The translations under genes and the position numbers were made by a program. Shown here piece by piece: positions 10,525 to 20,871 of a stretch of DNA of 64,000 nucleotides. The stretch spans positions 4,912,171-4,976,170 of the forward strand of contig BCKC01000002.1 of assembly GCA_001600455.1 (NCBI GenBank), read 5' to 3'. The notes below the pieces were generated by a model, which saw nothing but the letters and a program-made list of their open reading frames with translations, did no database searches and was not told the DNA's origin. Within the stretch, counting starts at the first letter, position 1. Each line of letters starts with the position of its first letter. This stretch comes from Endocalyx cinctus. Lineage: Eukaryota > Ascomycota > Sordariomycetes > Amphisphaeriales > Apiosporaceae.

Positions 10525-11768
10525 AGAAGAAAAAGCCTGGCTCCTATTATTTTATCCCCACTAGTTAATACTAATCTCAAGATACAATCCTAGACATTTC
10601 ATTTCACACGGATAAGAAAACTCAAAATCTCTCCACTATCGATCTGATTTGGTACAGGTAGATCAACAAATAATCCTGATAATAACTGACTACCTTTGGT
10701 CAAGAACCTTTGGTACTAGATCTCTACCCGATGGTTGGCTTTGAATCTTAACGTAATAAGCACGGCTGTGAAGTTGCCTGATTGCTTATATAGTAGGTTT
10801 AGGTCAAGCCAAGTAATGGAAGTTAAAAATATTAGGTTTAGTTGCTTTATCTGTCGGACAATCAGAAAACGGGTGTGAAATCATGGAAACCTTGCCTGGC
10901 TAACGACCCTCTCCAGGTCCCGAATGATATATACTTGTACGCGGAGAGGAAACCTAAGGTCTAAGTATTAAGTAATAACCCTTTGTTCAGAGAGTCGACT
11001 AACTTCGTCGCCCTTGTCCCACCATTCCAGCGAAAGAGACCGCCCACCGGTCGACCATATTGGTGATGATTTACGCACCTAGTACTTAACAGTAAGCAGA
11101 ATCCAGGATCAGGGTGATAGACAGATATATTGGTTAATAAAAGTTTATTTCAGTTTACGAAAAGGAAAATTTTATTATTACTTAGTGCACTAATAAAACA
11201 AAACAAAACAAAACAAAACGCCCACCTCAGCCTATGTTATCTGTAATTACGATCCCGGCAGTCTGGTAGATCAGCCAGGCCTTATTTACTCAGCTACTGA
11301 TTCGGTCATCGTTCGGTCGACTTTCCCGCGTGATTTTGAGGTAGTAACGGAGAAAGAGCGTCACCGATTCCACGACATCGGGTGAACGGGCCAATCAAAT
11401 ATTCCGCCCGTAGTTGACAGGTTGGACGACAGGGAGCCGTTGTGTAATTACTCCATACATCATTTGAGTAGCCACCAACTTATTCACTACTGCCCAACTA
11501 GACATGTACGCTTTTGTTTTAGGGATAGCAAGAGAGAAAATGTATTCGAGTGTTATTTCATTGAGATTATGCGCGAGTCTAGATACTTAGTATAGAAAGG
11601 TATGCGTGTGTCACCGCCGACAGAATTAAAAGTATGATGAATTCATCGCACCGTCTGCTGTTCTTCGTCTTCGCCGATTAATTTATATATAATCTATGAA
11701 GCAAACGGCATCCATTCTTTTAGTAGATTTTTTGTTTTTTTATTGCTATTAGCAACACCACACTCATT
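9315..11768. other. Gene-free interval with poly(A) tract
   Basis: About 2.45 kb that includes the promoter of the small secreted protein on the left and of the CBM18 chitinase on the right. There is an A-run of 30 bases at 10493-10522 and an AAAAC repeat near 11197-11219. A TATATATAATC box near 11686 lies about 80 bp before the chitinase start. Short open frames here show no codon or family signal. Confidence 0.55.
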
Positions 11769-13187
11769 ATGCAAATCTCAGCTCAGCTTCTCGCTGGCGT
11801 CGTCACGGCCACCCTCCTCGAGGATATCACCTCGACGACGCGCAATGTCATCTACTTCGACGAGTACGTCTTTTACCTATACATCCTCCGTTCAAAGGGC
11901 TTCAAGCGAGATATTATTTTATAGAATAGATGGTAGATACTAACAATGGGGTTCCTCCCTAGGTGGCACAAAACGACCTTGCCTGGTAAAAACATCACGA
12001 AGGGGATCACTCATGTAATCATGTCGTTTGCCGATTCGGCTCTCTTCGTCAACGAGTCCTCCTCCTCCTTATTTGAGCCTTTCATGTCGGTGAGCGACGT
12101 GCGCGACATGTTCGACAACGGCACCCGCGTAGGTCTCGCTATCGGTGGTTGGGACCAGTCGGCCGGCTTCTCGAAGGCTGCCGTATCGGAGGGCTCGCGG
12201 AAGACTTTCGCCGATAACGTCGCGTCTGTCGTTAAGACTAACGGCTTCGACTTCATCGATATAGACTGGGAGTACCCGGGCGGTAATGGCGCCGATTACC
12301 GCCAAATACCCAATGCGAACAAGACAAGTGAAATCAAGACGTACCCGCTCTTCCTGAAGGCCGTCAAGGACGCCATCTCCCCCCTGGACCTCTCCATCGC
12401 CGTCCCCGGTCTCGCCAGAGACATGATTGCCTTCACGGAGGAATCGGCCCCTTATATCTGGGAGACGGTCGACATGGTCAACGTGATGACGTACGACTTG
12501 ATGAATCGGCGGGACAACGTGACGAAGCACCACTCCTCCGTAAACGGGACCCTCGAAGCTGTGCAGCGATACCTCGACCTCGGTTTACCCTCTTCCATGA
12601 TCAACATGGGCTTCGCTTACTACGCCAAGTACTTTGAGACTATCGGGGAGTGCGAAGAAGGTCTCGGGTGCGAAATCGTCCCGGCTGAGAATGCCGACGG
12701 TAGCGACGCAGGTACATCGGGCGCCACAACCTTCGAGGCCGCTAACTACGTAGTACCAGATGTGTCAACAGATCTTAAGACCTCGACGGATGGCACTTGC
12801 GGTACGGGCACGTCGTTCACGTGTTCCGGATTAGCGAACTTAGGCTGTTGTTCTCAGTACGGCTATTGCGGCTCGGCTACGGCGTACTGCGGCACCGGCT
12901 GTCAGAGCGCCTACGGGAACTGCACGGGTCCGGACGTGTCCGCTTCATTCCGCGAGGCGATGGCGAACCCACAGTACGACGCGGACCAGGGGGCTATGTG
13001 GTATATGGACGAGAAGAATCGCCTTTTCTGGACGTTCGACACCACCAGTGTGATGAAGCGAAAGTTCGAGGAGGTTTTCCTCGCCAAGCAATTAGGAGGT
13101 GTCATGGCCTGGAGCTTGGGTGAAGACAGCTATGATTGGTCCCACATCATGACCGTCAACCAAGGGGTACATAGCCGCAAGTATTAG
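11769..13187 (+). CDS. Secreted GH18 chitinase with embedded CBM18 chitin-binding module
   Basis: Two exons, 11769-11863 and 11963-13187, joined by a 99-bp intron (GTACGT...CTAG), give 439 residues. The start was chosen because the first exon supplies a hydrophobic N-terminus and the first barrel strand (RNVIYFDEW). The GH18 catalytic motif is DFIDIDWE (D128, D131, D133, E135). AIGGWD (91-96) is the SxGG-equivalent motif. Residues about 310-352 form a hevein-like CBM18 with eight cysteines (C311, C319, C327, C328, C334, C341, C345, C352; LGCCSQYGYCG core). After it the barrel resumes with GAMWYMDE and the last strand GGVMAWSLGED. The binding module is therefore inserted within the catalytic domain. 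Several NxT/S sites support secretion. The likely role is degradation of fungal or insect chitin at a surface. The gene converges with the SDR gene. Confidence 0.92.
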
Positions 13188-13511
13188 TGAATGCCTATGA
13201 CAACAACATGGTGATGGATGTAGCTACTTGAGGAGTAGAGATTATAACTCTACGATCCATCGATCGTGGGACCCTTCAGATGCCAGCTAATATTCGTTAG
13301 ACTGGAATTAATAATTTAATTTCTTGGTGCGTGAAACATTCTAAGTTACTTTTTATGATAAAGCTGTGAATGTGTGTATTTCGAAAAGACAAAGGAGATA
13401 GCGAAATTTGACTAGCAGTAGACAAAAGAACGTTATTACCAGATTCTTAGGTAGGTCGGATACATGTGATATAGTCGAGGGACACATGACCAGACTTGGC
13501 ATGTAGTAACA
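13188..13511. other. Short convergent intergenic spacer
   Basis: 324 bp holding the 3' ends of the CBM18 chitinase and the SDR gene. I see nothing else in it. Confidence 0.6.
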
Positions 13512-14449
13512 TTAAACGCTCTCAGCTATATCCTTCATCTCTTTTAGATCTTGATACAAGGCCAGTCGTGCATCTATATCCTGACTGGTATCCTTCCCCA
13601 GTGGTAGCCGCAGCTTGACTTCTCTTATGGTCATCGCGCCAGTGCCGTCTATCGTCTCCACAAGACGGTCGGCAAAGGGTGTAGGGTCTGCCTGGAGATT
13701 GGCGTACTGTTCCGACATAATGAAATTGCACGCCTGGTCTGCAATCGTACCAGCATATGCGGAAGTGACGGGAGTTACCACACCGCTTCCGGAAGGTTCA
13801 GCAAATTCAGTTCGCATGGTGCCCGGCACCACTAGGAGCACCCGGATATCGAATGACGCCAATTCCTGTTGCAGAACTTCTGTGAGGCCCTCCACTGCAA
13901 ATTTGGTCGAGGCATACACACCGAGTCCAGGACGTGGGACGAGAGCAACAGAGCTACCCACGTTGACGATAGTCCCGGACTTACGCGTCCGCATGGAGGG
14001 AAGTACGGCTTGGATCGCCCTGATTGTGCCCAGGACATTAGTCCTGAATATCTTATCAATGGATTCTACACTAAAATGCCAGTTAGCTATTTTCGGATGA
14101 CTGTTCATCCTCCTATTCTCAAGACAAACGAGGGGGAATCTTACCTTGATTCTTCGATTGTGCCGAGCATACCATATGCGGCATTATTAACGAGAACATC
14201 TACCCTGCCGTGGCTTTCTACGACAGACCGAACCTTTGACTCGACATCATCGGCGGCAACATCAAGTTGTAGCCAGGAGCCGCCTAGAGCTTCAACATCG
14301 GCCATATTGCTGGCGATTTTGTTAGATTTCGTACGGTAGCAAGCAACGACAATATGACCTGCTCTAAGAGCAGCTTTGGCTATGAGCAAGCCCAACCCAC
14401 GGGAGGCGCCTGTGATAAGCCATACTTTTTTGTCTGTTGCGGATGTCAT
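13512..14449 (-). CDS. Short-chain dehydrogenase/reductase (classical SDR)
   Basis: Exon 1 is 14145-14449 and exon 2 is 13512-14070, with an intron of 74 bp (GTAAGA...TTAG). Together they encode 287 residues. The start at 14449 (MTSATDKKVWLITG) is preferred over an upstream in-frame ATG because it places the Rossmann fold at the N-terminus as usual. Signatures are TGASRGLG (13-20) for NAD(P) binding, NNAAYG after the fourth strand, N113, and the catalytic Ser141/142, Tyr154 and Lys158 (YASTK). The SDR type is similar to fungal reductases acting on small carbonyls or lipids; the substrate cannot be told from sequence. It is divergent from mdm10 with 1,038 bp between the starts. Confidence 0.93.
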
Positions 14450-15487
14450 AATGGCTCTATGGTACTGTCTTTTTTTTTTTTTTTGACTATCCTTTAGGTA
14501 TAATTTCTTGGTGGTGATACATGAAATGGAAAATGGAAAGATAATATGAGGTGGGAAATAAGTATGACGGGTATAAAAACGTTCATGTTGTTTCTTGCCT
14601 TCTTTTATATAGTTTTCTGCCAACACATGTTCAACACTGAAAAGGTATTATTCTGATTCGCGTCGTATTTCCGCACGCCTCCCTCCTTACCCTTCGGGGG
14701 AATAATCTTTCCGTGGTTTAACATAATGGTTGAGACATTCCATGAGCACACACCACTTGTCGGTCGAACGTGCCTAACGGGAGAAATTTTACATAAAAAG
14801 TGAATGGAGAGAGAAGAAAATAATCACGATAATAGGTGAATTTTACGGCTTGGAACATCAAGATTAGATCACACAAAACGCTTCGTAGTCGTCATGACGG
14901 CTTAGCCCGGCCGTAAATCCGTCCTTGGAAAAGCTTTGAATATAATAAACTAGAAGTTAGGCCGGGTATTGATTGAATAGTCGGATGTACAAACCATCCG
15001 GCTCGGTCGTAGATATGCTAATTTATATGGATATTTAATCTTAGAGCCGACATCTCGTAATTATTCCTTGATGTCAAATTACCTGGACGACGACCTTGAA
15101 GGGGTTGAAAAGTGTTCCTAAATTCATCAATTATTTATGCAGCTATGTAAAGTATTTATTACTCGATATCGCATTATTTTTATATTGAGTAATATGTACA
15201 TACTAGGGAATTGACGCAACAGTGAAAAGAATATGCAGCTATGTCAAAAAACTTTACAGCTAACCTAGAAGAATGATATCCATCTAAGCAGCTTCAATCA
15301 GTTCCAAGAGCTACACCGCAAAGCAGAACGTATTTTATAAACCACCGCGCGATACCAATGTTACCCTGATAATCTGCAATCGGCTCCTCCTACTCATAGT
15401 TTGAGTGGAGATGAAGCTCAGGCGACTATTATTTTTCTTTAATCCCATTCAATAGTAATTATTTAGTATATAAAACCTAGCTATACC
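14450..15487. other. Divergent promoter region, SDR / mdm10
   Basis: AT-rich intergenic DNA serving two divergent genes. A T-run sits just upstream of the SDR start (about 14470-14484). No additional gene is seen. Confidence 0.6.
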
Positions 15488-16921
15488 ATGCGCGAGTTCA
15501 TGGATTATATCCAGTCGGCCTTTTACACGGCAACGGGCTGGAACCGCGACAACTCATATTCCTCCCTTAATGCCACGTCCGATGCATTGCTGAGCTTCCC
15601 AACTCCGCGAGGCGTGCGTATGACGCTTTCCGCCCTCGCGACACCCCACTTCGCGACATCCTACCAGCTAGGCACCGTCGGTGTCGTCGATGGCTCCATC
15701 TCGTACCTATACACGACCGTCCCACTTCAAGATGTCATCGCCCAGAGTGATCGCATACCCTTGCCCGAATTACTGAAGAGTTATCGTCCGCTGGCCGAGC
15801 TGCCTCGCCTTGGAGCAGGGGGGGATACCACACCCGGTACGAGAAACGAGGCGCTTGCGTATGGGCGACTGTACTTGCCCATGTCGATGCTCGAAGCTCT
15901 AGTGGTCAAGAAGATATCGCCGACTTTACAGATGCAAATTAGTGCCGTTTCGGACCGAACACTTAAGAACGGCGGTACCGTACTCGGCATGGTGCAATAT
16001 GACGAGGGAAGATACGCGATAGAGGGTCTGGCTTCGTCAGATGGCGGGTTACTAGGTGTGCGGGGCTTATATAACTTTGGTGGGGACGTATCGAATCCAA
16101 ATCCCAACCCGCTCAACGCACAGGATCAGAGCAATGGAATCGGCTCCGGCAACGGTACGAGCGACAAGATATATGGGCGTTTCAGTACGGGCGCGGAGCT
16201 CTATTACGGGACGCTGAACAAATCAGGCGGCATGAGTCTAGGCGCCCGGTTTGCGACGCTACCGCAACACAAGGGAACACCTCTTACCGCAACGATGACG
16301 ATTAATCCTTTGATGGGTAACCTCAGTTGGAGCTACGCAGTGATGGCCGGCAAGAACTGCTCGTTCGCTACGAGAATGGACTTCAACGTCTACAGCTACG
16401 AGAGCGACTGGTCGATAGGGATGGAGCTCTGGAGGAAGAAGGGGGCGTGGAACGTGAATATAGAGGATGATTTGGTATCCCCAGCTCTCGAGGCCGACAG
16501 CGAAGGAATACCCGAGAGGAGTTTTGATGCTAAGATGGAATGGCGGCTGGTTGGCTCCACCTCGACCCTTGACGTTTCTAAAGAGCTCGTTCCCGTACTT
16601 TCTGAAAAAGTTACAGAGGCAGAAAAGAAAACGAGAGAAAGAAGTTTTCGGGCCAAAATGGAATGGAGATTAGACGACAAAGACGACGGCTTTACAAACG
16701 ATAATGATGACGATAATAATGATGATTATGATGATGGCGATAATAAAGAAGAAGAATACGGCGGTGTTCTCAAAGCCCGGCTTGACCAGCACTGGCGCGT
16801 CGGTCTGCTATGGGAGGGGAGAATTAAGTCTCTGCTCTTTAGTCTCGGCAGTGGACTTGACCTACGCCGACTGGATTCGCCATTCCGAACTCTCGGCCTT
16901 GAAGTACAATTTTCATCCTAA
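15488..16921 (+). CDS. mdm10: Mitochondrial distribution and morphology protein 10 (ERMES beta-barrel)
   Basis: An intronless 477-residue frame. The N-terminus MREFMDYIQSAFYTATGW and the block FPTPRGVRMTLSALATPHFA are the conserved opening of fungal Mdm10. Mdm10 is the outer-membrane beta-barrel that anchors the ERMES complex (Mmm1, Mdm12, Mdm34, Mdm10) tethering ER to mitochondria, and it also helps the SAM complex assemble Tom40. The last strand (GLEVQFSS) ends in the beta-signal pattern for outer-membrane insertion. Odd feature: an acidic low-complexity insertion of Asp/Asn/Glu at about residues 404-425, and two short similar segments (SFDAKMEWRL and SFRAKMEWRL, about residues 344-390) that look like a local duplication. 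Length is in the usual range for filamentous fungi. Confidence 0.95.
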   Translation: MREFMDYIQSAFYTATGWNRDNSYSSLNATSDALLSFPTPRGVRMTLSALATPHFATSYQLGTVGVVDGSISYLYTTVPLQDVIAQSDRIPLPELLKSYRPLAELPRLGAGGDTTPGTRNEALAYGRLYLPMSMLEALVVKKISPTLQMQISAVSDRTLKNGGTVLGMVQYDEGRYAIEGLASSDGGLLGVRGLYNFGGDVSNPNPNPLNAQDQSNGIGSGNGTSDKIYGRFSTGAELYYGTLNKSGGMSLGARFATLPQHKGTPLTATMTINPLMGNLSWSYAVMAGKNCSFATRMDFNVYSYESDWSIGMELWRKKGAWNVNIEDDLVSPALEADSEGIPERSFDAKMEWRLVGSTSTLDVSKELVPVLSEKVTEAEKKTRERSFRAKMEWRLDDKDDGFTNDNDDDNNDDYDDGDNKEEEYGGVLKARLDQHWRVGLLWEGRIKSLLFSLGSGLDLRRLDSPFRTLGLEVQFSS

Positions 16922-18379
16922 ATGCAACAATAACAACAAGACATGCACGCATACACACGGTTCCCGAATCTATGATTTCATAAACCTCCAAATAGTTAAG
17001 TGATACTAGCGCTTTCGTCTGATACGCCCTATAGGCGCACGGGGAAAATCCCGACGTTGAATGATCTCACTCTACTTATTCAATCACGGCGCTTCCTTTG
17101 CGATGCGGGGGGGCACATAGTATTTATTACGCCGACTTACTTCTCCTATTGAAATGTATGGTCGTAATAAAGATGATAACCCCAAGCTGAATCCACGTAT
17201 TCCAACTAAGAGACCCGCGTCGCGTCAACTGCCAAACCGAGAAGGCAGTATTTCCTGAGGATTTCAGCACGCACTCGCCTTGGACCGACTTTGTCCTCGA
17301 ATTTTGGTTAATATCGCCTTTAAAAGTTGGGCTCCCATACTCTTAAGAATATATGGATGAATAAAAGCTCTCAAAGGAAAGGGGGGTAAAAAAACGGGGC
17401 CTGATCAAGCCTCATGATCAAAAGGGGTGATTCGTTTCGCGACTCACGTGAGCGACTTAGGACTGAAAGCAACCTTGGAAATGTAGTAATTTTTCCAGGG
17501 GAGCAACCTCATGGAAGATTTTTGATCATTTAGGGCATAAAATCATATTACAGCATCCAAATGCCAAGTGCATCAGTCATATTACTATGTACACTATTCA
17601 AATACCAGGCGGATAAATGGTGCTGTAAATCAAATCAGCTTACGTCCAAGCCTCTGCCGGTGCCATACTACACTAGCGACGCCCCTGTTACAATTCGACA
17701 GCCGCGTTTTCCTGATATACGAGCCCATTCAGCGGGAAGAATAAATAAAGGTCGGTGAATACGCCTCATAGGTAACAGAAGTTCGCCGTGGGGAGACAAG
17801 GCCAGTCCAAACGTGATTACATCTATTCGGTACGATGGGGATTTTCGCAGTGGCGTACATGTAAAAAGCGATATATCATCTCAAGGGCCTATAGATAGAT
17901 ACCCATATCCATTGGATGTTGGGAGGGTGGACTATTGGGTAAGCAGTAAGTATATAGAATCTAGATAACTCAATATTCATTTTTGCCAAGTCAAAATAGG
18001 CCGGGTGGCCGCATCTCGATTGTGTGAGGGATAAAAAAAAAAAAAAAAAAAAAAACGTCGAAGACAGGGCTGGTTATATCATGGAAAAGTTTTGAACCTC
18101 ATCTACTAATAATTACGTGAATACTACGGAGGTACAAAGCGGGAATAACTTCTCAGCCACAGCAATAAAATAAGCCCCGCGTTTTTTTACCAACCTTGGG
18201 ACTTATTTACTACGGATTGTATGGAGATTAATAACGAAACAGACACTTAAGGACAGGTATGAGGTCACAGAGAGAGAGGGGGGAGAGAGGGAGAGACAGA
18301 GAGGGAAAAAAAAAAAAAGGTGAGGAAAATGCGGTTTGATTTTCCCTTGTCCCTCTCCTCTCTCTATCTCTTCCTGAGA

Positions 18380-18390
18380 ACCTTGATGGC
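18380..18390 (-). promoter_or_regulatory. Zinc-response-element-like site 1
   Basis: ACCTTGATGGC sits inside TGAGAACCTTGATGG, which recurs 43 bp further on. It differs from the yeast Zap1 element ACCTTNAAGGT at two positions. It lies about 2.5 kb upstream of the ZIP gene. Function is inferred from similarity and clustering. Confidence 0.35.
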
Positions 18391-18422
18391 TATTGATCTC
18401 ATAAGATTTTTTGATTTTGAGA

Positions 18423-18433
18423 ACCTTGATGGT
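18423..18433 (-). promoter_or_regulatory. Zinc-response-element-like site 2
   Basis: ACCTTGATGGT is a one-base departure from ACCTTNAAGGT. It shares the longer context TGAGAACCTTGATGG with site 1, so the pair could be a local duplication. Confidence 0.4.
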
Positions 18434-18805
18434 CAGGGACAAGACGGACAAGCCAACTAGATAAGTTTAAGTAGTTTTAATAACTCAAGCTAATCTACTT
18501 TAGGAAGATGATATCCACAGTTCTTCCGTCTTGTCATCGTATCAAAAACAATTTTATCTGTAAACAAAATGAACAATTCTGGATACGTATAATTTACATA
18601 GTACGTGTAGTAGAGATCTTATGTACAGGGATATACGTGAGTATCCTGGTAGATGGACACTCAGGTACTCCGTCAACATGAGGGGAATTATGGGAGGAGA
18701 ATAGAAGAGAATAGAAAGCAAAAAAAAAAAAAAAAAAAAAAAAAAGATGAGAGAGAAAGGGTGTTTGAAGGGATATCGATTAAAGGGTATTTAAACTAAA
18801 ATCAC

Positions 18806-19130
18806 CTATAGGTACCTTAGGTAGGTAGGTAAGTAAATTACAATCAGTAGGATAGGGATAGGGTACTCAGTACCAATTAGTGTACGTACGTGTAACTCTC
18901 TACACTACTGTACATAATATACATACCTAGGTACCTTAGCCTTTAGGTACTTATCACTGTATCATACTAAACCGGTATTATTTTAACAATCCCCCACGCC
19001 AATACTTGTTTTATATACATATAGGAGGTAGGTATTTGCATACTACGAGTGGTTGTATACACTACTCAAAATACCCTGTAAATAGGATATTACGTAGGTA
19101 CCTAGGCACCTTAGGTTAGTGGTTAGGTAT
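18806..19130. repeat. TACCTAGGTA-type motif island
   Basis: Many overlapping copies of GGTACCTTAGG, TAGGTACC and GTAGGTAGGT. The motif is short, palindromic and degenerate, and recurs in other intergenic islands of the window but not in exons. Confidence 0.7.
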
Positions 19131-19157
19131 TTTCTTTTTCCGACCCTGCAGCTAGTG

Positions 19158-19168
19158 ACCATCAAGGT
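19158..19168 (+). promoter_or_regulatory. Zinc-response-element-like site 3
   Basis: ACCATCAAGGT followed by TCTCA is the exact reverse complement of site 2, including the flank GAGAACCTTGATGGTCA. It is 1.7 kb upstream of the ZIP start. Confidence 0.4.
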
Positions 19169-19862
19169 TCTCATTTACACAATGGCTCAGACAAGCATTA
19201 ACCCATCCACAAATATGTGTGTAGTGTAGGTAGTATGTAGTATGTATGCCCACGCCACCAAACTCTTATGATAGATAGGTCAGGTAAGGTCTCGGTTTTG
19301 GTCTAGGTTTTGGTCTTGGTTCTGGTCTCAGTCTCAGTCAGTCTCAGCTCCCGGCAAGAGAAGAGAAGGGAAGGGAAGAAAGGAAACACACATGCACGCT
19401 TCTCGTGGCTGTTTTTTTTTTTCCTCTTCCAAAGGCCTTGTTAGTTACATTTTATTCTACGTTGGTCACACATTTACTACTAAATTTGGATGTATGACTT
19501 TGTACAAATAAATATACAGTCTTGCATAGAAATAGAAACTGTTTTTCTTTTTTCCTCATTATCATTCTTTTTGACCTGTTTTTCTTAAGGTGCAGTCACT
19601 ACGAGCATCCACTACTGCATCAACGTCAAGCAACCTCGTCTTTCGACTAAGCTACGTACGTCCCCCTACTCTCTAGGTTGGCTTTTATTGTTAAGCTTCC
19701 GACCAACTATCGCCTGATATCAATAAATAAACTACTGCGTGTAATTCTTTTTTTTTCTTCTTCTTCTTAATTTATCATCATTATCTTTTATATTCCACTT
19801 GAACGTTATCTTAGTCACCGTACACTGGTCAATTTTAGACTTCGGCGACGAAGGCATCTCCG

Positions 19863-19898
19863 ATATCCATATCCATATCCATATCCATATCCATATCC
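19863..19898 (+). repeat. (ATATCC)6 hexamer microsatellite
   Basis: Six perfect tandem copies of ATATCC. Confidence 0.9.
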
Positions 19899-20395
19899 GT
19901 GCGGCTCAAGGAAATACTTCCGGAAGCTTGTGATCCATTAAACTATCTCCGAAGATATAGCTACTCGTCTTGGCCTTAGTCAAAGTTAATTATTATCTTG
20001 AAGTCCCGTGGAGGGAATAAAATCGAGCTTTTCTTCCTTTTTCTTTTTTCCTTTTTTTTTTCCTTCTCTCTCTTCTCTACTTGACCGAATAAATTCCTCG
20101 ATATCACGAAGCTTGTATCTCAGTATCTTGATATTGATGGTCACCACAATACATAGAGCTTGTTGAGTAGGGGGGTTAGGGAGATCATCTCAACTTTAAG
20201 TGGTAAGTGTTTTCCCCTGTCTAGTTTTCTTATATGTCATAATATCGTCGATGGCATACACATCCATCTATTCATTACCCTCGTGAAGACTGAATACCCA
20301 CTCCTAAAGTACCCAACCTGACCCTCCTTCTCGCACACACTGTATCCCTTAGCTTTGTTTAAGACTCCCCCNCCTTTCTTTTTTTTTTTTTTCTA

Positions 20396-20406
20396 ACCAT
20401 CAAGGT
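20396..20406 (+). promoter_or_regulatory. Zinc-response-element-like site 4
   Basis: ACCATCAAGGT followed by TCTTTGG, about 470 bp upstream of the ZIP start codon. This is a typical distance for a fungal promoter element, and it is the best placed of the five copies. Confidence 0.5.
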
Positions 20407-20475
20407 TCTTTGGTTTTGATCTTATTCCCTTGATCCTTTCTTTCCTTCTAGTCGCCCTGAATGTTGTTGTCCACG

Positions 20476-20486
20476 GCCATCAAGGT
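20476..20486 (+). promoter_or_regulatory. Zinc-response-element-like site 5
   Basis: GCCATCAAGGT, about 390 bp upstream of the ZIP start. It matches the other sites except for the first base and keeps the CAAGGT half-site. Confidence 0.45.
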
Positions 20487-20549
20487 GTTGGGCAAGGGTA
20501 TTGTCGTGTCCATTTTCGTTGGCCCAGTTTAAGGAAACTCGGCATCTCA

Positions 20550-20553
<4 letters not shown>

Positions 20554-20589
<36 letters not shown>

Positions 20590-20595
20590 CATACA

Positions 20596-20630
<35 letters not shown>
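20554..20630 (+). repeat. (TA)n then (CATA)n microsatellite
   Basis: About 16 TA units pass into about ten CATA units and then back to TA, 240 bp before the ZIP start. It lies in the probable leader or promoter, so its length may affect expression and assembly. Confidence 0.9.
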
Positions 20631-20871
20631 TTAAAAGCTGTTCACTGGTATATGCTAATCCTTTAAATTTTCAGCTTTCAAGACTTTTCTGTTCGTGTCC
20701 GTATGATTCAGAGGTAGGCATTAATTGACTCAAGCCTCCTAGGATCACGGTCAGTATATTATTGTTGGGTTTGCTTGTCTGCAAGCATCTGTCTATCCAA
20801 TTTCTTTCCTCCGCGACTCAACCTGTAAGGGTTTTTCCTAACACAATCCTCAAAATCACGACGAAAAGAAC

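Larger units (their letters stand above)
16922..20871. other. 3.9 kb gene-free stretch upstream of the zinc transporter
   Basis: No supported gene on either strand. It contains poly(A) runs (about 18030-18054 and 18721-18745), an island of TACCTAGG-type motif (18806-19130), ATATCC and TA/CATA microsatellites, pyrimidine-rich tracts near 20030-20070, one N at 20372, and five copies of a zinc-response-like 11-mer (annotated separately). The right part probably includes a long 5' leader or distal promoter of the ZIP gene. Confidence 0.6.

Noticed and set aside
3337..14449. A complete secondary-metabolite gene cluster
   Set aside because: A regulator, SDR and UstYa-like gene are present, but no PKS, NRPS, terpene synthase, P450 or recognisable RiPP precursor is in the window.
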